Origin: Opitutaceae bacterium
GTDB taxonomy: Bacteria > Verrucomicrobiota > Verrucomicrobiia > Opitutales > Opitutaceae
Direction: 5' to 3'
DNA: 53,218 nt
Assembly (NCBI GenBank): GCA_947474995.1
Contig: CANJNJ010000014.1
Coordinates: 1 to 53,218, forward strand
Position 1 is the stretch's first letter; every line of letters starts with the position of its first letter. Positions 25,117 to 33,762 of the stretch are shown one piece after another. The notes below the pieces were generated by a model. That model was given only the letters and a program-made list of their open reading frames with translations. It was not told the DNA's origin and searched no databases. The translations under genes were made by a program, and so were the position numbers.

Positions 25117-26421
25117 ATGGACACCTTCACCCCGGTCGATGGCAAACTGACTCGTTATCGCTGGATCATTTGTACGCTCCTGTTTCTCGCGACGACGATC
25201 AATTATATCGACCGGCAGATCCTGGCGCTGATCAAGCCGATCCTTGATGACCAGCTGCACTGGACGAATGAGCAGTTCGGCTACGTCAACGGTGCGTTTC
25301 AGGGCGCATATGCGACGGGCCTGCTGGCCTTCGGCTGGTTCGTGGATCGCTATGGCACGAAGATTGGCTACACCGTGTCGATTTTTGCGTGGAGCGTGGC
25401 GGCGTGCGGCCACGCGCTCGTTTACTCCATCAGCGGCTTTTTCTACGCCCGGGTGGCCCTCGGGCTGGGTGAAGGCGGCAATTTTCCCTCGGCGATCAAA
25501 GCCGTGGCGCTGTGGTTTCCCAAGAAGGAGCGCGCCCTGGCCACGAGTATTTTTAATTCGGGCACCAATGTCGGGGCGATCATCGCGCCGCTGATCGTAC
25601 CAGCCATCGCGTTGTCCCTCGGGTGGCACTGGGCGTTCATCGCGGCCGGACTCGCCGGCTTTCTCTGGCTGTTTCTCTGGATGCCGTTCTATGACGTGCC
25701 GGAGCGCATCAAGCGGATCAACGCCGCGGAGTTGGATCACATCCGCAGTGATCGCGACGACACCAGCCGCGACGGCGAAAAAATCTCGTGGCTCAGCCTG
25801 CTCGGCTATCGCCAGACGTGGTCGTTCGTGGTCGCGAAGGCGCTCACGGATCCGGTGTGGTGGTTTTTTCTGACGTGGCTCCCGGACTTCTTCAAACAGA
25901 CGCGCCACCTCGATATCAAGCAGAGCGGATTCATGCTGGCGACGATCTATGGCATCGCGACCGTGCTCAGTATTCTCGGCGGCTGGGTGGTCGGCTTGCT
26001 GACCAAGTCCGGCTGGTCCGTGACCCGCGCCCGCAAGACCTGCATGTTTATTTTTGCCCTGTGCGTGTTGCCGATCCTCATGGTCCAGTATGTCGGTGAC
26101 TGGCCGGCCGTGCTGTTGATCGGGTTTGCCTGCGCCGCGCACCAGGCGTGGTCGGCGAACCTGTTCACGACGGCCTCGGACATGTTTCCGAAGCGCGCGG
26201 TGGCGTCGGTCGTGGGCCTCGGTGGCATGGCGGGCTCAGGGCTCGGTATCTTCTTTCCGATTCTGGCCGGGCGCTTGCTCGACGTCTTCAAGGCCCAAAA
26301 CAACATCAGCGGGGGCTACGCAGTTCTTTTCGCCATCTGCGCGGGCGTCTATCTCGTGGCTTTCTTTCTCCAGCACCTGCTCGCGCCAAAATTCGAGATG
26401 GTTCACCTGAAGGCCGAGTAA
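25117..26421 (+). CDS. exuT: Hexuronate transporter, MFS (ExuT-like)
   Basis: 434 residues, about 12 membrane helices. It carries the ACS-family signature in helix 1 (TINYIDRQILALIKP), motif A-like FVDRYGTK after helix 2, and the helix 4 pattern RVALGLGEGGNFPSAIKAV typical of hexuronate carriers. Its position directly after uxaE and uxaC makes uptake of galacturonate or glucuronate by proton symport the natural reading. Inner membrane. The gene ends one base before a family C palindrome that probably terminates the module. Confidence 0.88.
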   Translation: MDTFTPVDGKLTRYRWIICTLLFLATTINYIDRQILALIKPILDDQLHWTNEQFGYVNGAFQGAYATGLLAFGWFVDRYGTKIGYTVSIFAWSVAACGHALVYSISGFFYARVALGLGEGGNFPSAIKAVALWFPKKERALATSIFNSGTNVGAIIAPLIVPAIALSLGWHWAFIAAGLAGFLWLFLWMPFYDVPERIKRINAAELDHIRSDRDDTSRDGEKISWLSLLGYRQTWSFVVAKALTDPVWWFFLTWLPDFFKQTRHLDIKQSGFMLATIYGIATVLSILGGWVVGLLTKSGWSVTRARKTCMFIFALCVLPILMVQYVGDWPAVLLIGFACAAHQAWSANLFTTASDMFPKRAVASVVGLGGMAGSGLGIFFPILAGRLLDVFKAQNNISGGYAVLFAICAGVYLVAFFLQHLLAPKFEMVHLKAE

Positions 26422-26455
26422 GTAGCGCTGGTCCCGCGGTCGCGGGACCAGCGTC
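26422..26455. repeat. Palindromic repeat, family C; likely terminator of the uronate module
   Basis: GTAGCGCTGGTCCCGCGGTC then GCGGGACCAGCGTC: near-perfect hairpin immediately after the exuT-like stop. Confidence 0.65.
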
Positions 26456-26478
26456 GTCTTCAAACTTCGTCCAATCCT

Positions 26479-26567
26479 ATTGGCCACAAATTACACCAAT
26501 GGGCACAAATCGGGCCTCGGGCCATTTGGTTCCCAGCTGTGCCCATTTGTGAAATCTGTGGCTAAAA
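26479..26567. repeat. Inverted repeat, family G
   Basis: Left part ATTGGCCACAAATTACACCA then ATGGGCACAAAT; right part GTGCCCATTTGTGAAATCTG then TGGCTAAAA. The two are imperfect reverse complements. A related half occurs at 7609-7637. Confidence 0.55.
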
Positions 26568-26664
26568 AAGCCTGGGGCTCCACGCTCGTTGGCGTGGATG
26601 CGGCCAAACCTCTTGTGGCTAGAACAACCTGGCCGTCTGGCCCGTTGTCGGGCCAATCGTCCGC

Positions 26665-26979
26665 TTAGCCCTTCTTCGGCTGGCTCGGGTTTTGGGAAAC
26701 GACGCTGCCCAAGGTCATGCTTTTCTCCGAGGTCACCACGAGGACGAATTCCCCGCCGGAGCCGACCTCGGCGACGCAGGTGATTTTCCAGCCATCCTCG
26801 ATTTCCTCTTTTTGGCCGCTCTTCACGGCGGGCTTTCCTTTGAGGACCTTGGTGAGCATCGCCTCGACCTTGGTGAGATCCGAGCGATTGAGCGGCGTGA
26901 CCTCTCCGATGGCGGCGTGAACGAGGCCGGAGATCAACGCGAATGAGACGAAATACCGGGCGAGGGAGGGGAGTTTCAT
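26665..26979 (-). CDS. Small exported protein of unknown function
   Basis: 104 residues. Signal peptide 1-22 (LARYFVSFALISGLVHAAI). The mature part is about 80 residues, mostly polar, with a lysine-rich middle (LTKVLKGKPAVKSGQKEEIE) and a beta-rich end (WKITCVAEVGSGGEFVLVVT). A single cysteine at C68 rules out an internal disulfide. No family recognised. Probably periplasmic. It is transcribed towards the uronate module end and away from the acyltransferase gene. Confidence 0.6.
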   Translation of the reverse strand: MKLPSLARYFVSFALISGLVHAAIGEVTPLNRSDLTKVEAMLTKVLKGKPAVKSGQKEEIEDGWKITCVAEVGSGGEFVLVVTSEKSMTLGSVVSQNPSQPKKG

Positions 26980-27112
26980 GAGGGAGAAAGGGGAACTTAA
27001 CTTCGACGACCGGGTTTTCGTTTAGTCCATCCTGCTCGTCCGTCAATCTTGTTGGTGGGCCGTACGCTCGGCGCGCAGTTGGTGGGCGCCGACATGAAGC
27101 CACCGCCCGGAC

Positions 27113-28288
27113 TTACGTCGCGGTTGCCTTGCGGCCAAACCGTTCCCGCCACTGCGTGGTGGGCGCTTCGTAGAAGGCGAACAGGAGTGCGCTCAGCGTC
27201 ACGGCGAGCGTGATTTTACTGACGAACAGCGCGACAGTTTGGCCAAACGCTTCCAAGCCTGGCAGCTTCGCCGCCGAGAGGATTTGAAACAGGGGCCAGT
27301 GGATCAGGTAGATGGAATACGACCACAGCGCGATCTTGCGGGCGCCGCGGTGCAGGAAGTTTTCCGTCGCGGGCTTCCAGCGCGAGGCCGCCGGCAGCAA
27401 CAGGGCGAAGCCCAGGGAAAGCAGGCTGTAGCGAAACGTTTTCGCAAAAAAACTGTTCGGCGCCTCGACGATCCCGCCCGGACCAAAGCGCCAGAATTCC
27501 AGGTAGACGGCAGCGGATACCACCAGGCCGAGGGCCAGCGCCCATGGGGCGGAGCGCTTCCACGCATCGGGAAATTCGGTCGAGACCCACGCCGCCGCCA
27601 CTCCGGTCATGATCGTGTCGAAGCGAAAGATGACCGTGCAGCGCTGGCCGCCCGTCCAATCGGAGCCCGGGACGAGCGCGCCCTGAATGCGCAGCACGAG
27701 GGAGACGAGGTAGAAGACGCAGGCGCAGACCAGGAAGACGCGGTCGGCCCGGCTCTTGGTCAGCCGCAGGACGAGATAGAGGCAGGCCGGAAAAAGCAGA
27801 TAGAACCACTCCTCGACGCCGAGACTCCATGATTCCGGAAAGAACGCCAGCGAGACGCTGCAGAAATTTCGAATCAGCAGGCCGTGTTGCACGACCTCCC
27901 CTACCGCGCGCGGCGTGTGATGAAAATAGATCTCGAGCAGGACGTTGCCGGCGAGGGCCAGCCAGAACACGGGCATGATCCGGCACATCCGACGCATGTA
28001 GAACATTCCGAGGCCGCGCGCGGAGTTGATGTAGAACTCCTGCTGCAACAGGATCCGCCCGATGAGAAACCCGCTGAGCACGAAGAAAAGCTCGACGCCC
28101 CAAAGACCGAAATGACCGGTGAGGGTGCTCCAGCGAGCCAGCGGGGCGATGAACGACGGGCCGCGCGAGAGGACATCGACCAGGAAGGCCTGCAGGCCCG
28201 CGTGCGAAAGGATGACCGCGAGGATCGCCAGCGCCCGCAGGCCATCCAGCCCGAACCCTCTTTCTTTCGACTGTGGCTGCGCGGTAAT
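27113..28288 (-). CDS. OafA/YrhL-type membrane acyltransferase (Acyltransferase_3), start codon unusual
   Basis: About 391 residues with 10 or so hydrophobic segments. Family marks are clear: the first-helix start GLDGLRALAILAVILSH, VELFFVLSGFLIGRIL, the arginine-rich loop FYMRRMCRIMPVFW, ESWSLGVEEWFYLLFP and, near the end, YSIYLIHWPLF. Such enzymes transfer acetyl or other acyl groups to sugars of lipopolysaccharide, capsule or glycolipids at the inner membrane. No ATG, GTG or TTG lies in frame between a family A repeat at 28403-28482 and the first helix. I place the start at the ATT at 28286-28288, which has a GGAG eight bases upstream and would give a short N-terminus (TAQPQSKERGFGLDG) ahead of the helix. 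A mutated start or a small upstream indel are alternatives. Confidence 0.8.
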   Translation of the reverse strand: MTAQPQSKERGFGLDGLRALAILAVILSHAGLQAFLVDVLSRGPSFIAPLARWSTLTGHFGLWGVELFFVLSGFLIGRILLQQEFYINSARGLGMFYMRRMCRIMPVFWLALAGNVLLEIYFHHTPRAVGEVVQHGLLIRNFCSVSLAFFPESWSLGVEEWFYLLFPACLYLVLRLTKSRADRVFLVCACVFYLVSLVLRIQGALVPGSDWTGGQRCTVIFRFDTIMTGVAAAWVSTEFPDAWKRSAPWALALGLVVSAAVYLEFWRFGPGGIVEAPNSFFAKTFRYSLLSLGFALLLPAASRWKPATENFLHRGARKIALWSYSIYLIHWPLFQILSAAKLPGLEAFGQTVALFVSKITLAVTLSALLFAFYEAPTTQWRERFGRKATAT

Positions 28289-28402
28289 GGTGTCGTCTCC
28301 GGAAGATTTTCGCGCATTTACGAGCGGGGCAATCGGCTGGGCAATGGAAATCGGGCGGGTGGGGCGGCGCCCACTTGGGTTTGGCGTCGAACGTGGAGAG
28401 AC

Positions 28403-28482
28403 TGGCGTGTTCGTAGTTCCGCCTTCAGGCGGAAGGACTGAGATGCCCGAAATCCGCCTGAAGGCGGAACTACCAACGCCGG
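28403..28482. repeat. Palindromic repeat, family A
   Basis: TTCGTAGTTCCGCCTTCAGG against CCTGAAGGCGGAACTACCAA, outer GGCGTG/ACGCC also pairing. It lies in the divergent gap between the acyltransferase and the PQQ dehydrogenase genes. Confidence 0.7.
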
Positions 28483-28617
28483 CCACCGGCCTTTCGCGTT
28501 GCCCTCCCAAAGGCTTTGGGCCACTGCGTTGTGATTGGTCGCCGCCGGCGAAATTTGTTTTCGCCAAGTCATCCCGCGCGACGAATCCCCACCCCTTCTT
28601 CGCCAACCTCTCCGCGT

Positions 28618-30906
28618 ATGTTCATCCGAATTCTTTTCGTCTTTCTCCTGGCTGCGTCCTGCAGCACCGCCGCCGAAAACCTCGCGCTCTTTGTCGAGAA
28701 GTGCGCGATTTGCCACGGCAACGAGGCCACCGGGACCGATCGCGGTCCGCCCCTCGCCAATAGTCGCCGGCTCCGGGGCCGCGCCGTGGCGGAAATCGCC
28801 AACGTCATTCGCAAGGGCACGACGGGCGGCATGCCGCCGGTGCCGTTGCCCGACGACCAGGTCGATCAGCTTTCGGCCTTGGTGCACTCCATGAATATCA
28901 CCGCCTTCGAGGCGGCGCCGGTCGGTGACTTGGCGGCGGGTGAAGCCTTTTTTTTCGGCAAGGGTGACTGTGCCTCGTGTCACATCGCCGCGGGCCGGGG
29001 TTCCGGCACCGGCCCCGATCTCTCGAGCGCCGGCCGCCAGCTCACGTTGGCGGAATTGACGCAATCCCTCGCGGAACCGTCCGCCCGCCTCACGCCCGGC
29101 TATGGCCGCGTGACGGTCACCTTGAAATCGGGCGCCGAACTCAAGGGCTACGCGCGCAATCGCGGCAGCCATGATTTGCAGCTGCAGACCCCCGAGGGGA
29201 AAGTTCATTTCCTCACGGAGGCCGAGTACACCCGGGTTGCGCCGGAACCCGGCTCGCCGATGAAGCCGCTGGTGGCTTCGCATGCGGATCGCGCCAACTT
29301 GATTGCCTGGCTCAGCCGGCAAACTGGCGAGACGAAGGGCCCCATCGCCGCGGCGCCGGCCGATCCGGCCGAGTTCGAGGCGATTCTCCATCCCAAGCCG
29401 GGCGACTGGCCGACCTATCAGGGCAATCTGAGTGGAAATCGGTACAGCCCGCTCGACCAGATCAACCAATCCAACGTCGGCCGCCTCCAACTGCAGTGGG
29501 TCTACCCGATGGCCTATCAACCGCTCGAAACCACGCCGCTCGTCGTGGACGGGATGATGTTTGTCTCCGCGCCCAATCAGGTCTGTGCGCTCGATGCCCG
29601 GTCCGGCCGGGAAATCTGGAAGTACACGCGCCCGCGGAGCTCGACCGGGACGGTCTCCGGCGATGCCGCGCTCGGAGCGAACCGCGGCGCGGCGCTCTCG
29701 GGCGACCGCGTTTTTTTCACGACGGATAACTGCCACATGATCTGCCTGCACCGGCTGACGGGCGCGTTGCTCTGGGAGGTGGAGATGCCCGAAACATCCA
29801 ACCGGCACTACGGCGCGACCGGGGCCCCGCTCGTGGTGAACGACCTCGTGATTGGCGGCGTGGGTGGGGGCGACGGAGGGATCCGTGGATTCATTGCGGC
29901 TTACAAGATCACGACCGGCGAACTCGCGTGGCGGTTCTGGACGGTGCCGAAGCCCGGCGAGCCCGGCTCCGAGACCTGGCAGGGCGATGCCATCGCCGTG
30001 GGCGGAGCGGCGACGTGGCTCACTGGCACCTACGATCCCGAAACCGGACTGCTCTATTGGCCCACCGGCAACCCGTTTCCCGATACCGACGGCACCGACC
30101 GCGGCGGGACGAATCTCTACACAAACTGCGATCTCGCGCTCGATCCTAAGACCGGCCAGCTGAAGTGGCACTTCCAGTTCACGCCGCACGACCTGCACGA
30201 CTGGGACGCCAATCAGCCTCCCGTGCTCGTGAACGCGAAGTTCCAAGGGCGCGACCGGAAGCTGCTGCTCCATGCGAATCGCAACGGCTTCTTCTATGTG
30301 CTGGATCGCGTGACCGGCGAATTTCTCCTCGGAAAACCGTTCGTGCGCCGCCTCACGTGGGCGTCAGGGGTCGATGCGCTGGGCGTGCCGATATTGACGC
30401 CCAACAACGTCACGACGCCCGGCGGTGTGCTGACCTGTCCGGCGGTGCGCGGCGCGACCAACTGGTTTTCCACCGCGTACAATCCCCGGACGAATCTCTA
30501 CTACGTCATGAGCGTCGAGGACTGCACCATCTACCAGCAGGCCAAGATGGGCGGCTATTCTGCCCCGAACGATCCCAACAATCCCGCCATGCGCTATCTG
30601 CGCGCGATCGACATCGAGACCGGCGACATCCGCTGGGAGATCGAGCAGGTTGGACCGGTGGAGACGACCGTCGTCGCCGGGAACTACTCGGGCGTGCTGG
30701 CGACGGCGGCCAACCTCGTCTTCTACGGCGAGGCGAGCGGTGGGTTCGCCGCGGTCGACGCAGCCAGCGGAAAGACGCTCTGGCATTTTGCCGCGGGCAC
30801 GGTGCAGTGGAAAGCCTCGCCGATGACCTACCGCGTGAACGGCCGGCAGTATGTCTCGATCGCGTCCGGCGCGAACATCCTGTCCTTCGCGCTGCCAGCG
30901 GAATGA
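28618..30906 (+). CDS. Exported PQQ-dependent dehydrogenase with two N-terminal cytochrome c motifs
   Basis: 762 residues from the ATG at 28618, which begins a signal peptide (1-19). Two c-type heme sites follow: C29-C32-H33 (KCAICHG) and C118-C121-H122 (DCASCHI). A linker (about 145-235) resembles the beta-rich tail that follows heme domains in Planctomycetota and Verrucomicrobiota proteins. Then comes an eight-bladed PQQ propeller from about 260, with WPTYQGNLSGNRYSPLDQIN, the catalytic-type segment FTPHDLHDWDANQPPVLV and repeated blade ends such as LDARSGREIWKY and IETGDIRWEI. It would oxidise alcohols or sugars in the periplasm and pass electrons through its own hemes. PQQ synthesis genes are not in the window. 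Placing both hemes at the N-terminus differs from the usual C-terminal cytochrome of quinohemoproteins. Confidence 0.9.
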   Translation: MFIRILFVFLLAASCSTAAENLALFVEKCAICHGNEATGTDRGPPLANSRRLRGRAVAEIANVIRKGTTGGMPPVPLPDDQVDQLSALVHSMNITAFEAAPVGDLAAGEAFFFGKGDCASCHIAAGRGSGTGPDLSSAGRQLTLAELTQSLAEPSARLTPGYGRVTVTLKSGAELKGYARNRGSHDLQLQTPEGKVHFLTEAEYTRVAPEPGSPMKPLVASHADRANLIAWLSRQTGETKGPIAAAPADPAEFEAILHPKPGDWPTYQGNLSGNRYSPLDQINQSNVGRLQLQWVYPMAYQPLETTPLVVDGMMFVSAPNQVCALDARSGREIWKYTRPRSSTGTVSGDAALGANRGAALSGDRVFFTTDNCHMICLHRLTGALLWEVEMPETSNRHYGATGAPLVVNDLVIGGVGGGDGGIRGFIAAYKITTGELAWRFWTVPKPGEPGSETWQGDAIAVGGAATWLTGTYDPETGLLYWPTGNPFPDTDGTDRGGTNLYTNCDLALDPKTGQLKWHFQFTPHDLHDWDANQPPVLVNAKFQGRDRKLLLHANRNGFFYVLDRVTGEFLLGKPFVRRLTWASGVDALGVPILTPNNVTTPGGVLTCPAVRGATNWFSTAYNPRTNLYYVMSVEDCTIYQQAKMGGYSAPNDPNNPAMRYLRAIDIETGDIRWEIEQVGPVETTVVAGNYSGVLATAANLVFYGEASGGFAAVDAASGKTLWHFAAGTVQWKASPMTYRVNGRQYVSIASGANILSFALPAE

Positions 30907-31236
30907 GGGACCAGGACGGGCCTCGGTCGTGAAAATTCGGCGGGCCGGATAAGGTCTCCCCTTTGGATTGAACACCCTTTCTCCATCGGGCAGCCGCGTC
31001 GGCGGCGCTGCCGAAATGGTGGTAATCGGGCGCGCCAACTTGTGGCGGGGTGTGGGAGGGCATGAGTTCGCAGCGATCGGAACCTTTCCGGAAAAATACC
31101 GGAGAACGGTTGGCCGCACCGAACCCCGTATTCCTCTTCGCCTAATTACTGTCGCCGACCGGGTTTGGAGTGGCGGTCTAAAAAGATCTTCGATCCGGCC
31201 GAAGTAATCCGATTATGGGTGCAGCGGCCTGCTCCG
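30907..31236. other. Intergenic region, nothing recognised
   Basis: 330 bases between the PQQ dehydrogenase and the small ORF. No palindrome of the named families. The frame of the small downstream gene is open back to a TTG at 31165, so its start could lie inside this stretch. Confidence 0.35.
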
Positions 31237-31461
31237 ATGGCCCGGCAAATGACAGCCCACGATCCCATTATTATCCGCGAGCTTGCGGCGATTCAAAAAA
31301 TCATCGCCGATGAAACGTGGCTCGAAGGCGAGCGCCGCGGCGGCTACGTTGCGCCCGACGATTCTGTCGTGTGTGAGAACGTGTGCCGGGTTGTGCTGCG
31401 GATCGGCCAACAACTGCGCGACTCCCTAAGACAGCAGCTGGAGTCGCCGCAGGCGGCTTAG
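31237..31461 (+). CDS. Small conserved-looking protein of unknown function
   Basis: 74 residues from the ATG at 31237, or 98 from a TTG at 31165; a second ATG is at 31249. Helical, no signal peptide, with a charged core that looks constrained: ELAAIQKIIADETWLEGERR, then PDDSVVCENVCRVVLRIGQQ. The alternation of acidic and hydrophobic residues and its lone position in the gap argue for a real gene. I do not know a function. Confidence 0.5.
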   Translation: MARQMTAHDPIIIRELAAIQKIIADETWLEGERRGGYVAPDDSVVCENVCRVVLRIGQQLRDSLRQQLESPQAA

Positions 31462-31975
31462 CCGGATTCGCGCAGCGGAAGTTTGAGAACGGAAAAGTTG
31501 AAAGCGCCATCGCTTTCGCCTGGCGCCGGCCGCCTGCGAGGCATCGCTGGGGAAGACAGCTTTGGTTGCTTCGCTCATCTGGCTGCGCTCGAGGCCCAAA
31601 CCATCTTACTGGAGGACAAGCCGAGGAGAGACCGAGGTGGGCGAACTCCTTTTCCTCGGCTCGAACTCGGTTTAGCCTCCGGTGCGAAACAAAAAATTGT
31701 TTCGGGCGTTCCCCAGGAGGGGAACCGGAGGGGGGCAGGCCGAAACCTGCAACGGGATCGGCGCCGTCCCGCGGAATTGATGCAAGTTTCGGCCTGCCCC
31801 CCTGGATCGTGGGAAAACCGGTGGAGGCAGGCGCGAGGGATTCAGGGGAATCGCGCGTGGGTGCCACCGTGGCGATGATTGGGCCGGCCGGCGGGGTGCT
31901 GGACTGGACGGTCTTGGGAAATTTCGCGCGGCGGCTTGCTCAACCTTTCCTGTCTCCCTCGCCGGGTTCAGTCAT
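31462..31975. repeat. Gap with a long inverted repeat
   Basis: 514 bases without a convincing gene. Two 22-base arms (31730-31751, GGGGGGCAGGCCGAAACCTG then CA; and 31781-31802) pair with a single mismatch. The segment 31655-31710 (CTCGAACTCGG ... CTCCGGTGC ...) resembles 35475-35535 in another gap, suggesting decayed copies of one element. It lies between two convergent units, so it may also terminate the kinase locus. Confidence 0.5.
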
Positions 31976-33001
31976 TCATTTCTTCCACTTGGGCAGGAGC
32001 TGATTGATCTCCCTGATGAGAGCCTCTCCCTCAAACGGCTTGTTCAGGAAGGCCTGGGGCCGTTCAGGGTAATCGTCTCCCATCACCTGGTCCTCGCTGA
32101 AACCGCTGACCAGAATCACCGGGAGGCCAGGCGCCAGTTGGCGCAGGGCGGCCAAGGTCTCCCAGCCGTTCATCCGTGGCATGCGCAGGTCGCTCACCAC
32201 GCAGCCGATTTCGTCCCGATGCCGCCGGAATATCTCCAGGGCCACGACGCCGTCCTCCGCTTCGAGTACCGTGAAACCCGAGCACGTGAGCATGAGCGCG
32301 AGGGTGCTGCGCAAGATCGGGTCGTCTTCCGCCACCAGCACCGTGGACCTCGGTCGGACATTTTCGGAGATCGGATCCGCTGACTCTGGGAGCGATTTCT
32401 GCGGGACGGTTACGGCGGCAGCCGACAGCGGGAAATAGACCCGGAATTTGCTGCCCCGGCCTGGATCGCTTTCCACCGTGACGACCCCATCCTGCGACCG
32501 CGCAATGCCCAGCACGACCGGCAGACCAAGCCCGCGGCCGGTGAACTTGGTGGAGAAGAAGGGATCGAAGAGTTTATCGATCTCGTGAGCTTTGATCCCG
32601 CAACCCACGTCCGCCACTTCCAGACACGCATACTCCGCGGCCGCAGTCCGCGGCTGCCAATCGATGGGAAAAGGACTTCGGGTGGAGACGAGAATATCCG
32701 CAGCGGAAACCGTCGTGACGCGCAGGAGAATGCCCCCCGGACCGGTCTCACTGGCCTCACAAGCGTTATTGAGCAGGTTGGTGAGAAGCTGTTGAAGCTG
32801 GTTCGCGTTGGCGCGGATGATCGGACCGGCGGAAGGCAGGTCGGTCTCCAAAGTCAGGTGTGCCGGCATGGCAGCCCGCAGCAGGGGCAGGCCCTGGCGA
32901 AAAACGGCGGAGAGATCCAGCGGTTCATTCTTGACCTGTTGCTGCCCGAGGTAGGTCAGCATCAGGGTGCTTACTTCCGCCGCCTCGCGGGCCGACTGCA
33001 T
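31976..33001 (-). CDS. Hybrid histidine kinase, C-terminal piece: HATPase plus receiver (split by frameshift)
   Basis: 341 residues in this frame. It begins in the second helix of the dimerisation domain (MQSAREAAEVSTLMLTYLGQ), continues with the ATPase domain (N box QLLTNLLNNACEA at 71-83, G1 VADVGCGI at 129-136, G2 TGRGLGLPVV near 155-163) and ends in a receiver domain (acidic pair VAEDDP at 223-228, phospho-acceptor D271 in VVSDLRMP). The first part of the same protein is in the neighbouring frame at 32971-33762, overlapping by 31 bases. The two join across GGGGGATG: one extra G would restore a single chain of roughly 595 residues. It may be a real mutation, an assembly error, or two polypeptides made by overlapping translation from the ATG at 32999-33001. 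Confidence 0.85.
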   Translation of the reverse strand: MQSAREAAEVSTLMLTYLGQQQVKNEPLDLSAVFRQGLPLLRAAMPAHLTLETDLPSAGPIIRANANQLQQLLTNLLNNACEASETGPGGILLRVTTVSAADILVSTRSPFPIDWQPRTAAAEYACLEVADVGCGIKAHEIDKLFDPFFSTKFTGRGLGLPVVLGIARSQDGVVTVESDPGRGSKFRVYFPLSAAAVTVPQKSLPESADPISENVRPRSTVLVAEDDPILRSTLALMLTCSGFTVLEAEDGVVALEIFRRHRDEIGCVVSDLRMPRMNGWETLAALRQLAPGLPVILVSGFSEDQVMGDDYPERPQAFLNKPFEGEALIREINQLLPKWKK

Positions 33002-33762
33002 CCCCCGGCCAACGCCGCGGCTGATTCCGAGTCTTCGGGCTGACTGAGTGTGGCCCGCTCCAAACTCAACATCACCGTCTGAAGTTGGTTGTTGAAGTGA
33101 TGGGCGATGGCTCCGGCCATGCGGCCCAGGCTTTCGGCCTTCTGGAGTTGGCGGTTCTGGGTCGCTAGTTTTTCCTTCTCCGCTTCTGCCTGCTTCTGCG
33201 CGCTGATGTCGCTCAGCACGATGCGAATGGTGGGATGGTCGTCTTTGTCCGGCACCGCGCTCGCAGTCAGGCGCGCCCAGAAATGTCCTCCGTCGCGCTT
33301 CACTATCCGCAGCTCACCAGCCCGGCCCGCGTTCGTTGAATCGGTCGTGAGGAGTCTTCTGCTCAGCAAGTAATAGGAGTCCTGATCTTCCTTGAAGATG
33401 AAGCGGGCGAACGGCTGCGCGACGAGCTCGCCCCGCGTCATGCCCAGCAGGGTGGCGAGGGTGAGGTTGGCTTCGAGGACCAACCCCTTTTCGCTGACGG
33501 TCACGTAGCCCACCGGAGCGAAATCATAGAGGTCCAAATAGCGGGCGCGCGAATCGTCGAGTTCCAGCTGCGTCCGGCGCAGTTCCTCGTTCTGCATCTC
33601 CAACTCGATTTGATGCACGTCCAGTTCGTGCAGCGTCAGCTGCATGACTTCAGGCGACAGCGCCCTCAATTCTTCCAACGAGAGCTCCGATTTTTTCTGG
33701 ATCGTCGCTTCAGCCTGCTGGCGCAGAGTAAGCGCTGAAGTGGGTGGAGGTGTGCCGGTCAT
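32971..33762 (-). CDS. Hybrid histidine kinase, N-terminal piece: PAS plus H-box (split by frameshift)
   Basis: 263 residues from the ATG at 33760-33762. A helical N-terminus (residues 15-72, many Glu/Gln/Leu, likely coiled coil) leads into a PAS domain (about 73-190: YDFAPVGYVTVSEKGLVLEA ... FWARLTASAV ... IVLSDISAQKQ), then a linker and the phospho-accepting H-box GRMAGAIAHHFNNQLQ with H221. It has no membrane segment, so it would sense a cytoplasmic signal or bind a cofactor in the PAS pocket. After LAGG the frame runs on for 9 unrelated residues (CSRPARRRK) and stops, while the missing ATPase and receiver parts continue in the overlapping frame. See the C-terminal piece. Confidence 0.85.
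   Translation of the reverse strand: MTGTPPPTSALTLRQQAEATIQKKSELSLEELRALSPEVMQLTLHELDVHQIELEMQNEELRRTQLELDDSRARYLDLYDFAPVGYVTVSEKGLVLEANLTLATLLGMTRGELVAQPFARFIFKEDQDSYYLLSRRLLTTDSTNAGRAGELRIVKRDGGHFWARLTASAVPDKDDHPTIRIVLSDISAQKQAEAEKEKLATQNRQLQKAESLGRMAGAIAHHFNNQLQTVMLSLERATLSQPEDSESAAALAGGCSRPARRRK

Noticed and set aside
28289-28606. N-terminal extension of the acyltransferase through a family A repeat
   Set aside because: The extra residues encode the repeat (SSAFRR, PPEGGTTN) and are unlike any acyltransferase N-terminus. The ATT start is preferred but not proven.
31383-32003. Plus-strand open frame of 206 codons in the gap before the kinase
   Set aside because: It overlaps the end of the small gene and of the kinase, crosses an inverted repeat and shows no conserved pattern.
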